Of a stretch of DNA of 64,000 nucleotides, positions 43,820-54,499 are shown one piece after another (within the stretch, counting starts at the first letter, position 1; each line of letters opens with the position of its first letter). Position numbers and translations under genes: made by a program. The notes under the pieces were generated by a model that was given only the letters and a program-made list of their open reading frames with translations, did no database searches and was not told where the DNA came from. The stretch lies in the NCBI GenBank assembly GCA_963678675.1, contig OY783193.1:15823746-15887745 (forward strand). The letters run 5' to 3'. The stretch comes from Xiphydria camelus. Its lineage: Eukaryota > Arthropoda > Insecta > Hymenoptera > Xiphydriidae.

Positions 43820-44440
43820 AGATGGTTATTTTGATTGTTGCATCTACGACGACCTATGTATCCCTGAACTGTTACTCTGGCAGTGCACTTAAGATAAAAG
43901 TTAAAAATAGAAAAACTGTAAGGGGAAAATATAACATATTATACACATCGCTGAATTTGTCATGAAACTTCCTACATTTTCGTCCTTATAACGAAATCGA
44001 TATTTTGAAAATTTTAGTTCAAAACATTTATTTTTCGTGAAAAGTAATTTTTCCCCAAAATCTATTTCGGTCACTTTTTTCTACTTAGAAAACCAAATAA
44101 CTCGTACGTTTAAGCTTTCATTCTATCTCGCTTCGTTTCAAAGATAACACGAGAGAGGTTAAACTTTGAGGGGCTGTTTGACCCCCTTAAACTAAAATTG
44201 GGTAGTTATAAAAAAATTAAAGTTTCTTATTTTCCGATAAACTTCAATTTTACCGAGTTTCGTCAAGATCGGAGGCGGACGCCTGCTCCAGTTTTCTTGT
44301 TAGTATCTCCGACGTTCTGAGACAAACGAAACGTAACACAATTAGAATCTGCGGTGGCCACATGGCTGGGTTAACAGTTAACCCAGTCTCGTTATTCACA
44401 ATACATCGTCGAGGTCTAAAGTTGACGTACATTCTGTTAA

Positions 44441-44532
44441 CACGTTGACTGCCGGCCACTAACGCGCAGCCGGGTTAAAATATTATACATTACCTGTGTT
44501 GGTCCCATGGGACCAACGTGGCAGTCAACGTG
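44441..44532. mobile_element. piggyBac-type MITE of 92 bp, TTAA target duplication
   Basis: CACGTTGACTGCC at the left and GGCAGTCAACGTG at the right, with TTAA at 44437-44440 and 44533-44536. An inner palindrome, TTGGTCCCATGGGACCAA, stands before the right end. Confidence 0.9.
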
Positions 44533-44536
44533 TTAA

Positions 44537-45602
44537 ATTATATCTGTTGGGGGAAAGTCGAGTGACCCCTTCGGTTGCTTCGAGGGCCCCTATCCACCGT
44601 TTCGAACTGTATGGATTAGGGGCCATCGAAACGGCCGGAACTACTAAACTTTCCCCTAATATGGTAACCACGGTTATTCGTACAATCTCCGTGTTAAAAA
44701 TTATCGATAGAAATGTGACTGTACGGCTTTCTGAACAAAATCGAAACTTGTAAAGGTGCTGCATTCTATGAAGTAACACAGTTTTCTTATGTGACTCTAT
44801 AGAATATAGCACCTTATAGAACTTACAATTTCGTAAAGAATAGTGCCATTATAGTTTGAACGAGTACCTATGTCGTATGTCAGAGAATGAATGAAGATTT
44901 TGTTTAAAAAAAATCAACGTCGCTAATGATATCTCTTCTCTTCTGTTGCAGGTACGAAAACGCATATCAATCAATCGCAAAGATCGCACGATCGAGGAGC
45001 CTATTTCGAATTTCACGTCTGCACACCGAAGACTGGCTCTCCTCGGTGCGTCGCGACGAAGGTCAGTGTACTTCCTGCGCGGAGAGACAGTGTCGCCTTC
45101 CTCGAAGAGCCGCGGGAGGTGTACACGGCCGGGTACCTACACGTATTAATTTCTCTAATAGAAATGTGCATACATAATCGATGCGACACGGATGACAGGA
45201 TGGACTGACTGGCTCGTTCACTCGCGTGACCCAAGCGCTGCCCACGCTTTAATTAAAACATTCTAATTTATTTATCGGGCCAACCTACGGCGCTTGTATT
45301 GTCGCCCGGGTACTTAGGTGTACTTTACGAAATAATTTGGCGAGATGATCTCGACTTGGGCGTACGCGTGTAAGTGGCGGAGAGGGCTGGGAGGGAGGGG
45401 AGATCCTCGGGTTAACTTTCGAGTTAACAGATTCAGAGGCGATCTGTTAGACGTGATTTTAGAAAGGGAACTCCCCGTGGGAACCACGGAGTTTAACGGT
45501 AGGAGCAATGTATACTTAGCGGATAATTTTTTCTCGTAGGATTTTTCCGAGATAAATAAACGGAAGTTTTCCAAAGCACGATCTGGTACTTTGTCGTAAA
45601 CT
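44537..45602. other. No supportable gene; possible splice acceptor at 44950
   Basis: TCTTCTCTTCTGTTGCAG at 44935-44952 looks like a pyrimidine tract with a 3' splice site, followed by CpG-rich DNA open in two frames to about 45175. No protein family is recognisable, so an exon is only a possibility. GGGGGAAAGT...ACTTTCCCCT (44550-44657) is an inverted pair. Confidence 0.3.
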
Positions 45603-46023
45603 ACACTTACAGAAAAAGTTGGTTAAAAGAATCATAATTTAGTCAAAAATCGTGGGCGATTTTGGCGCCTGACGTAAAATTTTATTTGTATAGTTGTTCT
45701 GAGCAGTGAGATTTTGGTTATAGTAATAAAAGATCAGAATTGCTGTAACCAGATCAGCCTGTAGTATGGTTGATAAAATATCCCCAAATTTTTAATTATA
45801 TAGTTGATACTACTATACAGTAATATTATTGATTGAATTTTCTTGTTAATTCAACCATCGTGCATGGCCATCATAAACTACAACCTTGTTGTTGCTATGA
45901 TCACGCAACAAAAGTTATTTCGACTGCATTCATGGTCCGCTTAATCATAAATATGGCATTAGCAACCAGGAAAATTCACAATTACGATTATGGTTGATTT
46001 TACTACCCACTTTTCTCTCAGTG
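45603..46023. mobile_element. Decayed element of the ACTGAGARAAA type
   Basis: ACTTACAGAAAAAGTTGG at the left and, inverted, ACACTGAGAGAAAAGTGGG at the right pair loosely, with no recognisable gene between them. The tips resemble those at 17962, 60272 and 61649. Confidence 0.4.
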
Positions 46024-46589
46024 TACGAGTTTGAATTAAATATTTGAAACTTTCGCGGCCATTATTGTCAATGCCATAGGAGTATATCGACCGTTCTTGG
46101 CCTCGTTCTTTGAAAGACTTATAATTAAGAGTTAAACTGGAAAGTCGGAAACGTAGCAACGTTCGTCGTTGGTCAACTGCATACGGATGTAGAAATGCCG
46201 ATAGAATCGTAATGAAATTTCTTCGCGGATTTCCGGGTTGGCGTAATTTTCATTTGCTCGGACGATCAAATATTGTTCAACAAAGGAACGACCTACGAAA
46301 GTGGCGAGAACTAACGAGAATAGATGAGGAGGAGGCGCCGCCGCGATTCTCTTCTCTGGTCAGGAGTTGATTCCTCCGCATTACGACACTCGCCTTGAAG
46401 TCAATTTCCACAATTTGATCTCATTGCACATTAAATGAATTGCACCATTCGACGTTTCTTATTAAAATTACAACTGTTTACGGGGCTCTCCGGTTGACGC
46501 GGAGCGCCTGCGCCGTTATTAGCAACGAATTTCCTACTGTTGAATTATCGCTGCAGGGCATCGCGGACTCGGGATAGCGGACTACCAGG

Positions 46590-46900
46590 GTTATCACGAA
46601 TCGATTCGCTCGCGTATTTACACCTAGCGTCAATGATTCTGATCGACTCGCTTTGGGGATGGTACTTCAATTGAGTCGACCGTAGCTGAAAGATTCGAGT
46701 GAATTTAATTGTTACTGATTTGCCATAAAGGCTGAATTTGATCGGTACTTCATGGCAAAACAAGAAGATCCGCTTGTACTGTTCAATTACGATTGACTCA
46801 ATTGAAGTACATACCATCACCGAAAATAGGTCGATTAAAATCATTGACACTAGGTGTACGTGTATATCGAGAGCGGTGAATCGCTTCGCGATGCTACCTA
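46590..46900. mobile_element. Inverted-repeat element, about 80 percent arm identity
   Basis: TACACCTAGCGTCAATGATT and GGTACTTCAATTGAGTC in the left arm have partners at 46794-46860 in the right arm. Short frames on both strands are by-products. Confidence 0.65.
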
Positions 46901-47268
46901 GTGGCGGGAATCGGATTTAGAGGAAAATTGAAAAGAGAAGAGAGTTTGCTCTGATGAAGCAAATTGCAATATTTTTGCGAAACTTTGATAAACTTATACA
47001 TATGTATGCGATTATCACTTGTGAAAATCAACCCCTGTGAAAAAATATGAAGGAACGAAAATACTACTGCGAACTACTGGGATGTAATAGTTATAATTAT
47101 TGGGTTTCAGTAGTTCCCGGTAATATATTGTTGTCCTTTGAGTAGTATTTATTCATAAGGGAAGAGTAGTAATACTCATGACTAATAAAAGTGGCCACGA
47201 AAGCTTGACAGTTCTGGAAACTGAATTCATTTCTGATCAGTAAAAATTGTTGTACGATAAACTTGATA
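46901..47268. other. No supportable gene
   Basis: AT-rich DNA without paired repeats. Confidence 0.4.
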
Positions 47269-47270
47269 TA

Positions 47271-47497
47271 TAGAGTGAGTTGCGTCAGAGGGGAGAGATC
47301 AGTGTATAGCCTAAAGCGACTACTATCGGGCTATTCCGTTTTTTTCCCGTTCCTTGATCAAGTTTTTCTTCATAACGAGTGTAACAGCTCTCGTCACAAA
47401 GAGAAACTTGACCAAGCAGGGGAAAACAATAAAATATCCCGACACAAGTCGCTTTAGAGGCTACACACTTATCCTACCTCTTAAGCAACTCACCCTG
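47271..47497. mobile_element. MITE, Tc1/mariner-type, TA target duplication
   Basis: TAGAGTGAGTTGCGTCAGAG at the left and, inverted, CAGGGTGAGTTGCTTAAGAG at the right, then CCTAAAGCGACT and TCGGG. TA flanks both ends. The 64-codon frame 47263-47457 lies within it. Confidence 0.8.
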
Positions 47498-47499
47498 TA

Positions 47500-48229
47500 T
47501 AGAAGGAAATAATGAATCATAGCAATTACAAGGGTTTGTCATAGATTTCGGGACTGTAGGGTCAATCTATTGTGACGATAATCGGAATCACAAATGCAGG
47601 TAAAATTATCTACGTACCCCAATGCAATCCCACGAAAAAAGTCTACTGTATTACGCAAAACTGTGTGGAGCCCATACAAAAATTATTTTACTAAAATTTT
47701 AAACTAACGAAAATAACTTCACATCTTATAATTCGTCTTAATACAAAGTGCATTGCTAACGGTGCATCCGTTTATCTCACGTGCCACACGGAGGCTCACG
47801 AGTAAATTGCAATAGATAATACCTATACTTCGAGTTTATCACGCATTCTGAGAAGCAGATCGCACCGAGATGAGGATCGCGTAAAAAATGCGACCGTATA
47901 CTAATAAGCGCAGCTAGAGGCAGACATCTTGAGAAATTCAGCCTCGCCGGCGTCCATCGCAATAGCACAGTCTAGTCGAGGAGGACGCGTGGCGAACCGT
48001 TCCAATTGAGTCTCGATCTCTAACTCTACATCAGGTCGTGCGAGATGACACCGCGATCGGAGGTTCGTCAAATGGTTTCGTCTCGCGATTCACTGACCTT
48101 TGAAAAAAAGAGTCGAGCGTCTCGGCGAAATATGTATGTCAGTTTCGGGTGACGTTCGAGGAGCATTAATGCGTGCTAATTGTATGCAAATGTATCGTAT
48201 CGATAATGAGGGGCACGCCGTGCCCGAGA
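47500..48229. other. No supportable gene
   Basis: AT-rich, then CpG-rich from 47850 to the assembly gap. Confidence 0.4.
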
Positions 48230-48429
48230 NNNNNNNNNNNNNNNNNNNNNNNNNNNNNNNNNNNNNNNNNNNNNNNNNNNNNNNNNNNNNNNNNNNNNNN
48301 NNNNNNNNNNNNNNNNNNNNNNNNNNNNNNNNNNNNNNNNNNNNNNNNNNNNNNNNNNNNNNNNNNNNNNNNNNNNNNNNNNNNNNNNNNNNNNNNNNNN
48401 NNNNNNNNNNNNNNNNNNNNNNNNNNNNN
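48230..48429. other. Assembly gap (200 N)
   Basis: Exactly 200 undetermined bases, a usual placeholder size, so the true length is unknown. Frames across it are meaningless. Confidence 1.
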
Positions 48430-48690
48430 AGAACAAGCATAAGCATAAATGAGATATAATTTTAATTAAACGTGTTAGAACGAGTAAGCTTGGAAACCCA
48501 TAACTAAGTAATTAATTAATTAATTAAGCTCTCTCACTAGAGTATATAAAATGGAATAGTGTAAATCAGTAGAGTAGTAATGGTAGAAACAAATAAGACC
48601 TACCTCCCGAATAAATTCCTCAATATATCGATGAACGAATCAACTATGACAAGTGGAACGAAGTAATGGCAGAACGAGTGAAATACACAG

Positions 48691-48985
48691 TTAAGACAAG
48701 GTAGAGTCTACTAAGTTCTCCTGGTCAAACAAATAAGTTTTTAGCAGAGATTTAAAAATCATGCTCGATGGTGACAGCTTTATATATTCAGGGATGGAAT
48801 TCCACAAACACGGCGCAGAGACTGCAAAAGCATGTTTCTAGGACTCAGTACGGTGACTAGGAACCACCAATTGCTGTGATTGAAGGTTTCTCAAAGGGCG
48901 ATTTGCAGTGTGCATCAGCAGCAAGTCCGCAAGGAATGCTGGAGAGCTCTCGCAGAGAGTAGAGTAAATCAAACATAAGTATATT
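48691..48985 (-). pseudogene. Reverse-transcriptase C-terminus of a non-LTR retrotransposon
   Basis: Minus-strand residues STLCESSPAFLADLL, RPLRNLQSQQLVVPSHRTES, stop, KHAFAVSAPCLWNSIPEYIK, then SMIFKSLLKTYLFDQEN and a stop. The signature F-x-V-S-A-P-x-L-W-N-S-(I/L)-P followed by S-x-x-x-F-K-x-x-L-K-T-(Y/H)-L-F is the end of ORF2 in CR1/Jockey-type LINEs. The copy is 5'-truncated, as usual for LINEs, with one internal stop. Its 3' untranslated part runs toward the gap and includes TTAATTAATTAATTAA at 48510-48527. Confidence 0.85.
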
Positions 48986-49005
48986 GACAATGCCCCGCAG
49001 CATAT

Positions 49006-49241
49006 CGCACCCGTTACAGAACAGTGTCATAACACAAAATTTTCCAAAGGGGTGTTTTTAGTGTATTATTACTGTTCTCATTGAGATCTACCAATCAGTA
49101 GAACTGCGTTGCGCGAAAACTATGCTAGTTAGAAATATGTCAGTTTTACTGATTGGTAGATATCAATGAGAACAGTAATAATACACTAAAAACACACTCT
49201 TGAAAAATTTTGTGTTATGACACTGTTCTGTAACGGGTGCG
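49006..49241. mobile_element. Hairpin MITE
   Basis: CGCACCCGTTACAGAACAGT pairs with its complement, and pairing continues about 95 bp through TGTTTTTAGTGTATTATTAC and CATTGAGATCTACCAATCAG. ATAT stands on both sides, a possible 4-bp duplication. Confidence 0.85.
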
Positions 49242-49281
49242 ATATCTCGCGAGAGTCAAACGTCACTTCGGACGAACTGTC

Positions 49282-49428
49282 AGGTCAGGCGAACGTTGAG
49301 ACGCAGTTCAGTGAGGTAACGCAGGGCGACCGTTGCCTCTATACCTATATCTATTCTATATATAGGTATAGAGGCAACGGTCGCCCTGCGTCACCTCACT
49401 GAACTGCGCCTCAATGTTCGCCTGGCCT
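49282..49428. mobile_element. Palindromic MITE (AGGTCAGGCGAACG), copy 2
   Basis: An almost perfect 147-bp palindrome: AGGTCAGGCGAACGTTGAGA, CAGTTCAGTGAGGTAACGCA and GGGCGACCGTTGCCTCTATA each have their complement. The truncated copy is at 27593-27709. Confidence 0.9.
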
Positions 49429-49639
49429 TACGGAGGTGGGTCTAGAAAGTGGGGATGCTGCGATCGAAATAGAGTAATATTTGGTAAAATAATTAACAAA
49501 AAGATTCAGTATTTGTACAAAAGACCCGGGATAAATCGACAAGGGTGGTTGGCCCCTCCGAACCGTGGGAACTAACTGGAACGAGGGGCCAATTTCCTGA
49601 TAGGATGCACCATGTAATTGTAACAAAGTTAACCTGGTT

Positions 49640-49965
49640 ACACCTGGTCTTAGTTTTGTTAATAAATATTTCTTTAATTGAAACATAACTTCATGAAAAG
49701 TTCCTAGCACTCCCTAGAATAAACAAATTATTAATTATTGGACTGAAATAGTTTATCGTGAAGAATGGAAACCATGTGTTACAATTTGATGGTCTCCTTT
49801 ACTGGAAACACCATAGCTCGTCAGTGAAATCATTTTTATTTGAAAATGAGAATGGATTTAAATTTTCACTAACACCATTTGATGTTCATTATCCAGGTAG
49901 ACTCTGCATGTAAGAGCATACATGTATAATATAAAACGTAGCGGCTTCACCGACTATGAGAGAAT
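49640..49965. repeat. Dispersed repeat R1, rearranged copy
   Basis: The first half (CTTAGTTTTGTTAATAAATA, CTAGCACTCCCTAGAATA) is the inverted form of 39890-40030, while the second half (CACCATAGCTCGTCAGTGAA) is in the direct orientation of 40050-40125, and the end is inverted relative to 37770-37860. Confidence 0.65.
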
Positions 49966-50091
49966 ACTTAATGCGGAAGGCGGGACTCGATTTCCCTCAC
50001 TGTTACGAACCGGAGTGGAGAAATAGAGGGAAATAGAATATTACACTAAAAAGGAGCTGCGCTACAATAAGGTCCCTTTTATACTCATAAC

Positions 50092-50376
50092 CACTCTGAG
50101 AAAAATGATGTTTCAAAATGTTGCAATCAATCCTAGAAAATATGAGGCGAAAACTCCAAATAAGAAATCTAGTGATAGTGTAGTTATGAATTCAGCTAAA
50201 TACTATGCCGTAGAACATTTACTTCTATGTGTGTGTCAGATGTAAATATAAATCCTATACAATATAGTATTTTACCGAATTCATAACTGCCCCATCACTA
50301 TATTTTTTACCTGGACTTTTTCCCCCATACTTTCTGGGATTGATTGTCACGTCTTGAAACATCCTTCATCTCAGTG
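50092..50376. mobile_element. Inverted-repeat element, first of a tandem pair
   Basis: CACTCTGAGAAAAATGATG with TTTCAAAATGTTGCAATCAA pairs with the right end, and ATCTAGTGATAGTGTAGTTA with ATGAATTCAGC pairs inside. The next segment (about 50430-51001) repeats its inner part and right side together with the flank. Confidence 0.75.
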
Positions 50377-50429
50377 CAAGTTACTGACAATATGACAGTG
50401 CACACTGACGGAAGCTTAAAACATTTGAC

Positions 50430-51001
50430 AACTACTTTTTAGTTAAATAACAAATCTAATGATAGTGTTGTTATGAATTTGGTTAAATACTATACCGTAC
50501 AAAATTTACTTCTATCAGGTGTAAATATAAGTCCTTATACAGTATACAGTGTGAATTCAAGAATTTGGGCATCCCCTACTTTCGTACCCCCTCTCTCTGG
50601 TTACTCTGTCGGTATTAACCCTTTGCAGGTCGCGGCTAATCTGATAGATACAAGCAATTTGTTGTAAGGATTAAGCGAAGGGTACGATATTTGGGACGGC
50701 CCACTGCAACACACACGCTTCTATTCCGAAGATGTCTGTGCGTGCACATATAATTCCCACAATTCATGAATCACGCCTACGAGTGCGGGCTTAGAAATTT
50801 GGCAGTCCTCCCGACGGGGTGTCCAAATTTTTGGATCCCCACTGTAGTATTTAACCGAATTCATAACTGCCCCATCACTACATTTCAAACCTGGAGTTTC
50901 TCCCCCATACTTTCTTGGACTGATTGGTATATCTTGAAACATCCTTTTTCTCTCAGTGCATACCGACGAAAGCCTAAAATGTATGACAACTACTTTTTAG
51001 T
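50430..51001. repeat. Second tandem copy of the 50146-50450 segment, interrupted
   Basis: ATCTAATGATAGTGTTGTTA, CATAACTGCCCCATCACTAC, CTTGAAACATCC and ACAACTACTTTTTAGTTAA follow in the same order as in the first copy, including flanking sequence, so the unit was duplicated in tandem. A TA-flanked MITE (50547-50844) interrupts this copy only. Confidence 0.75.
50547..50844. mobile_element. MITE, Tc1/mariner-type, TA target duplication
   Basis: CAGTGTGAATTCAAGAATTT and, inverted, CAGTGGGGATCCAAAAATTT form the ends, with TA at 50545-50546 and 50845-50846. The 64- and 84-codon frames here overlap the element. Confidence 0.85.
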
Positions 51002-51011
51002 TAACGAAACT

Positions 51012-51090
51012 AAACAATAATCGTGACAACTATAATGAACTAGTTCCGATTACTGAACTCAAATAGTCGTGACAAGAATGGTTGCCACGA
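51012..51090 (+). repeat. Dispersed repeat, second copy of 1965-2040
   Basis: GTGACAACTATAATGAACTAG, CGATTACTGAACTC, TAGTCGTGACAA and GGTTGCCACGACCG correspond in order to the copy near the start of the window. Confidence 0.6.
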
Positions 51091-51601
51091 CCGCTTTTTC
51101 CTTTCCGCGCAGCTTTCCTTCCTAGTTCGAGCCTCGCGCATACACATCGCGGCGCTCGGCGTCGACGGCGATCGCTCGTCGCGACGAAGACCGGACGCGG
51201 ACACTCTCGGGACTATTGAGCAACGACTCGCTTTCCCATTTACAGATATATTTGGAGCTCGCCGTGAAAAAATCGGGGAACCAGTTACGCTCTCGGCGAC
51301 GAGTTCATTGGCTGCCGTCGGATCGAACGTGGAATTGCCAATACGGATCGGTATCGCGGTTCCCGCGTGGCGAGTGTTCGGCGAGCCGACGCGCGTGTAG
51401 GTGTTTGTACGTGCATGCACACGTGTCGCGCGTAGGTACACGCAACGCTGGTCAACCTACATCACCGTGGTTGACCATCGTCTTTCAGTGTTAATATACC
51501 GTCCGGCGTTGACCGCGATGGCCACACTCGCCGGCGACGTTCACTCGTCTAAAGTTACGCGCACGATCCCCGCAGCTCTTCAGGCTAATCAAGCGCCCGT
51601 G
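51091..51601. other. CpG-rich island, no supportable gene
   Basis: Frames of 133 codons (minus 51040-51441) and 92 and 67 codons (plus) overlap one another, as expected from composition. A promoter or leader exon cannot be excluded. Confidence 0.35.
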
Positions 51602-51604
51602 TAA

Positions 51605-51987
51605 AGGTCGGGACATACATTACCGGACCGTGCCAGGGCCGGAGCACGGCCGAGTATCGTCCGTCGTCCGGCGGACGATCTGTCCAATAGAATCAAATGC
51701 TTTTGTTCTCACTTTACCGGGCCGTGACCGGGCGTCGCCAACGGACCGTCACCGGGCCGGGCCAGTTAGTTTAGTTTTACTTTTTCACGGTGACGGTCCG
51801 GCCGCGCTTCTCGTGTTTCCGTAATTTGCGTGTTTTAGCGCCTAGCAACGTAGCAGTTTCCAAGACAACTGATGACTGACGGACATGTGTGGTTCCTAGA
51901 TACACGCAACGTGCAAGGGTTCTGACCATTTCTTCCTCTTCGGCCGTGTTCGACCTTGGCATGGCCCGGTAATGTATGTGCCGACCT
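51605..51987. mobile_element. PIF/Harbinger-type MITE with ACCGGRCCGTG motifs
   Basis: AGGTCGGGACATACATTACC and, inverted, AGGTCGGCACATACATTACC, with TAA at 51602-51604 and 51988-51990. GGACCGTG, GGGCCGTGACCGGGC, GGACCGTCACCGGGCC and GTGACGGTCCGG follow in both orientations. No gene. Confidence 0.9.
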
Positions 51988-52136
51988 TAACTCGCATTTC
52001 TACCGGTCTCCTCCCTTTTAATTTCCTTCCTCTATCTCTCTTTCGGCCTCTCGAATATCGCTCCCCTGCGGCAAAATCGTGCGTCCGTATCCCTCGCACT
52101 CTTGCGAGTCGCTCCCTCCTCTAAGTATATAATACC

Positions 52137-52617
52137 CCCACAAAAACAGATTCTCTGTAAAAAAAGGCGGCATGTTCATTCAGTGCAAACCAAAATTGAT
52201 ACGCAAAATACTCTCCAAAAAAGATTTGAAATCAATTAAGATCGCCATGTTCAAGATTTATATATAAAAAGTAAAAGGCATCATTTGAAAGGAAAACCCA
52301 CAAAAACAGATTCTCTGTAAAAAAAGGCGGCATGTTCATTCAGTGCAAACCAAAATTGATACGTAAAATACTCTCCAAAAAAGATTTGAAATCAATTAAG
52401 ATCGCCATGTTCAAGATTTATATATAAAAAGTAAAAGGCATCATTTGAAAGGAAAACCCACAAAAACAGATTCTCTGTACAAAAAAGGCGGCATGTTCAT
52501 TCAGTGCAAACCAAAATTGATACGTAAAATACTCTCCAAAAAAGATTTGAAATCAATTAAGATCGCCATGTTCAAGATTTATATATAAAAAGTAAAAGGC
52601 ATCATTTGAAAGGAAAA
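52137..52617 (+). repeat. Tandem repeat, 3 x 160 bp, nearly identical
   Basis: Units start at 52137, 52297 and 52457 with CCCACAAAAACAGATTCTCT. Only two or three bases differ between units, so the expansion is recent. The unit holds GGCGGCATGTTCATTCAGTG and no open frame of note. Confidence 0.95.
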
Positions 52618-52676
52618 TTATTGTAAATCAGGTTACTAAAAAATTCGACTAAAAAAATTTATAAAAAAAATTTAAT

Positions 52677-52967
52677 AAAAAAGAACTTGCCGCGTTTAAG
52701 TTTTCATATTTTGTCCACTATACCGAATATTGGCAGTGCTTGGACTGTGCTAGAGTGATTCATAAATTGCACTGTCGAAGTCAAATTCAGAGAAATCCAG
52801 AAGGCCCCCGCCTGATCGGTTTCCCGTGCGACGTTCGGCATACTGGTGGTATCATATAAGTGTATGAATTTATTTAAAATCATAAGTGCATAAACATCGA
52901 ATATAATTCTCTATCTGAATTTTTTATTTTGAAGGAAAAAACGCGGCAAGTTCTTTTTTTTTTTTTT
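52677..52967. mobile_element. MITE-like inverted repeat (AACTTGCCGCG)
   Basis: AAAAAAGAACTTGCCGCGTT pairs with AACGCGGCAAGTTCTTTTTT across about 245 bp of mixed DNA. Confidence 0.6.
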
Positions 52968-52987
52968 ATTTTCAGTTAGGAGACTTA

Positions 52988-53113
52988 GAGCCGGTTTTAC
53001 CAACACGGTATAAACGCGGTATAGCGTTATACTGAGAATAACCAGCAATAAGCCTTATGGTTATTCTGAGTATAGCGCTATACCGCGTTTATACCTGTTG
53101 GTAAAACCAGCCC
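52988..53113. mobile_element. Palindromic MITE (GRGCCGGTTTTACC ends), copy 2
   Basis: A single hairpin with arms GAGCCGGTTTTACCAACACG then GTATAAACGCGGTATAGCG, flanked by TTA at 52985-52987 and 53114-53116. Unlike copy 1 it has no extra right arm. Confidence 0.9.
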
Positions 53114-53116
53114 TTA

Positions 53117-54037
53117 GGTCTGGTGGGAAACTACCTATAGGGGGATTGTGGGTAACTGCACAAAACAGATAGAGTGCCATCTGTGGTACGCACCAAGCAT
53201 TAAGCAAATGCTCGTGGTATAAGCGCTGTTTACACGTTATTTTGGATAATAATTGAAGTGTTTTACCTATGAGATTTAATAAACATGGCCTCAATTATAA
53301 TAGAATGTGGATTTCAAAGCATTCAAATAAATTCTTTCCGTGGAAAATCGTTATCAAAAGGTAAATAGAAGCAGCGCCACCACGCTGGGTTTCTTGGCGA
53401 AACTTGGATGTACATTCTCTATATGTACATGTGTAACACAAACAAAAGCTACGTTTGTGGAAGTACGCTAGAGCCCTATTCTCCCAGTAAAACTTAAAGG
53501 GTTAAAAGAGCGCGACGAGAGAATACTTCGGCTCGTATTCGATCTAATCGCTTAATTTTTCACTATCCGCGCCGGCCGTGAAAGACCGGCGAACGCGCCC
53601 GAATTCTCCTCGCGAAAACAAAAAGTATATATATATAAGTCCGAGTCTAAATACGAAGCCCCGCAGAGCCGTCGCAGAGACGTAATCGCGCGAGGTCACA
53701 CCGTCCGAACGTACACAGCGCGCAACGCTGGAAACGCAGCCTCCGGAGTTACGGACACGCCTGTATACGGATCGCAAATTGGTCGTTTGGATTTTACGAA
53801 CACACAATCGAAATCGAAACTCGATCTCTGCCCCCCTTACGAGTCACGGTAGCTCGGCTCTACACGATGGTCTTCCTTGACCCAGAAGCCGCGGTCGGTA
53901 GTCCGCGCGTTCGAGATCCGTTCTGCCGTAACAGGTGCAAGATGTTCGGACAATGAACAATGCCCGGGTATAGATACGACGGCTACCTGCCTATCGACTG
54001 CGTGCGCTGAATGCGTTACACGCGTCGACGAGGCGAT
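53117..54037. other. No supportable gene
   Basis: AT-rich, then CpG-rich from 53500 with an 87-codon minus frame (53544-53807) that matches nothing known. Confidence 0.4.
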
Positions 54038-54184
54038 TAAAGGTTGATTCTCACTATACGTTCCGTTTCCGTTTCATAACCGTTCCATATACGTTCAGTA
54101 AAATTCTAGTCTGTTCACATTTTTCCGTCAGTGTTCAGTTTCCTTTCCATCAAAATAGTGGGTGTTGTATGCAATAGTGTTAAT

Positions 54185-54370
54185 ATGTGGTCCGATGAAA
54201 ACCTAATCATAGCTGCTATTACATTAGATGTGAAAAAGCTTGCTTAAAAAGAAAAAAACGAAGATTTTGGGTGCATAAAATCTTTAAAAAATATTGATGG
54301 AGAATATGTTACATTATATGGACGAATAGAAGTTGAGGGAGATCTAGAACGCGCGAGATCATTGTGACCT
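54185..54370 (+). pseudogene. Harbinger transposase N-terminal remnant
   Basis: MWSDENLIIAAITLDVKKLA, a stop, then after a frameshift KRRFWVHKIF and, after another, DGEYVTLYGRI. The RRFWVH-x-(I/L) motif followed by a Y-x-x-L-(Y/V) segment is the typical beginning of Harbinger DDE transposases. The DDE core is absent. Confidence 0.75.
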
Positions 54371-54379
54371 CTCGCTCCC

Positions 54380-54499
54380 CTATAATGACGAAGAAACGGT
54401 AGCTATTGAGGAAAGTCGATCCTGCGAGTAATGTATCGTTAGCACTCCTTCAGGGATAAGATTTTGCCTCACCAGTTCAATCAGTTTCTTGTCATTCAT
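54380..54499 (-). pseudogene. MADF-like protein N-terminal remnant
   Basis: Begins MNDKKLIELVRQN, the first helix of MADF domains, and then diverges (LIPEGVLTIHYSQDRL) to a stop at 54380. In PIF/Harbinger elements the second protein is such a DNA binder. The 39 codons are too few to fold as a domain. Confidence 0.6.

Larger units (their letters stand above)
41240..44299. mobile_element. 3-kb element with about 480-bp diverged inverted arms
   Basis: Left 41240-41745 and right 43825-44299 pair at roughly 75-80 percent: CAGGCGTTCGCCTCC, GGGGGTTAAAAACCTCCCC against its looser partner, AAAACCAAATAACTCGTACG, and TTTTTAACTTTTA with GCACTGC. The middle is AT-rich and holds two nested elements and no recognisable gene. 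The degree of divergence marks it as the oldest layer of this stack. Confidence 0.75.

Noticed and set aside
48090..48459. Frames of 86-119 codons around 48.2 kb
   Set aside because: They cross the 200-base assembly gap.
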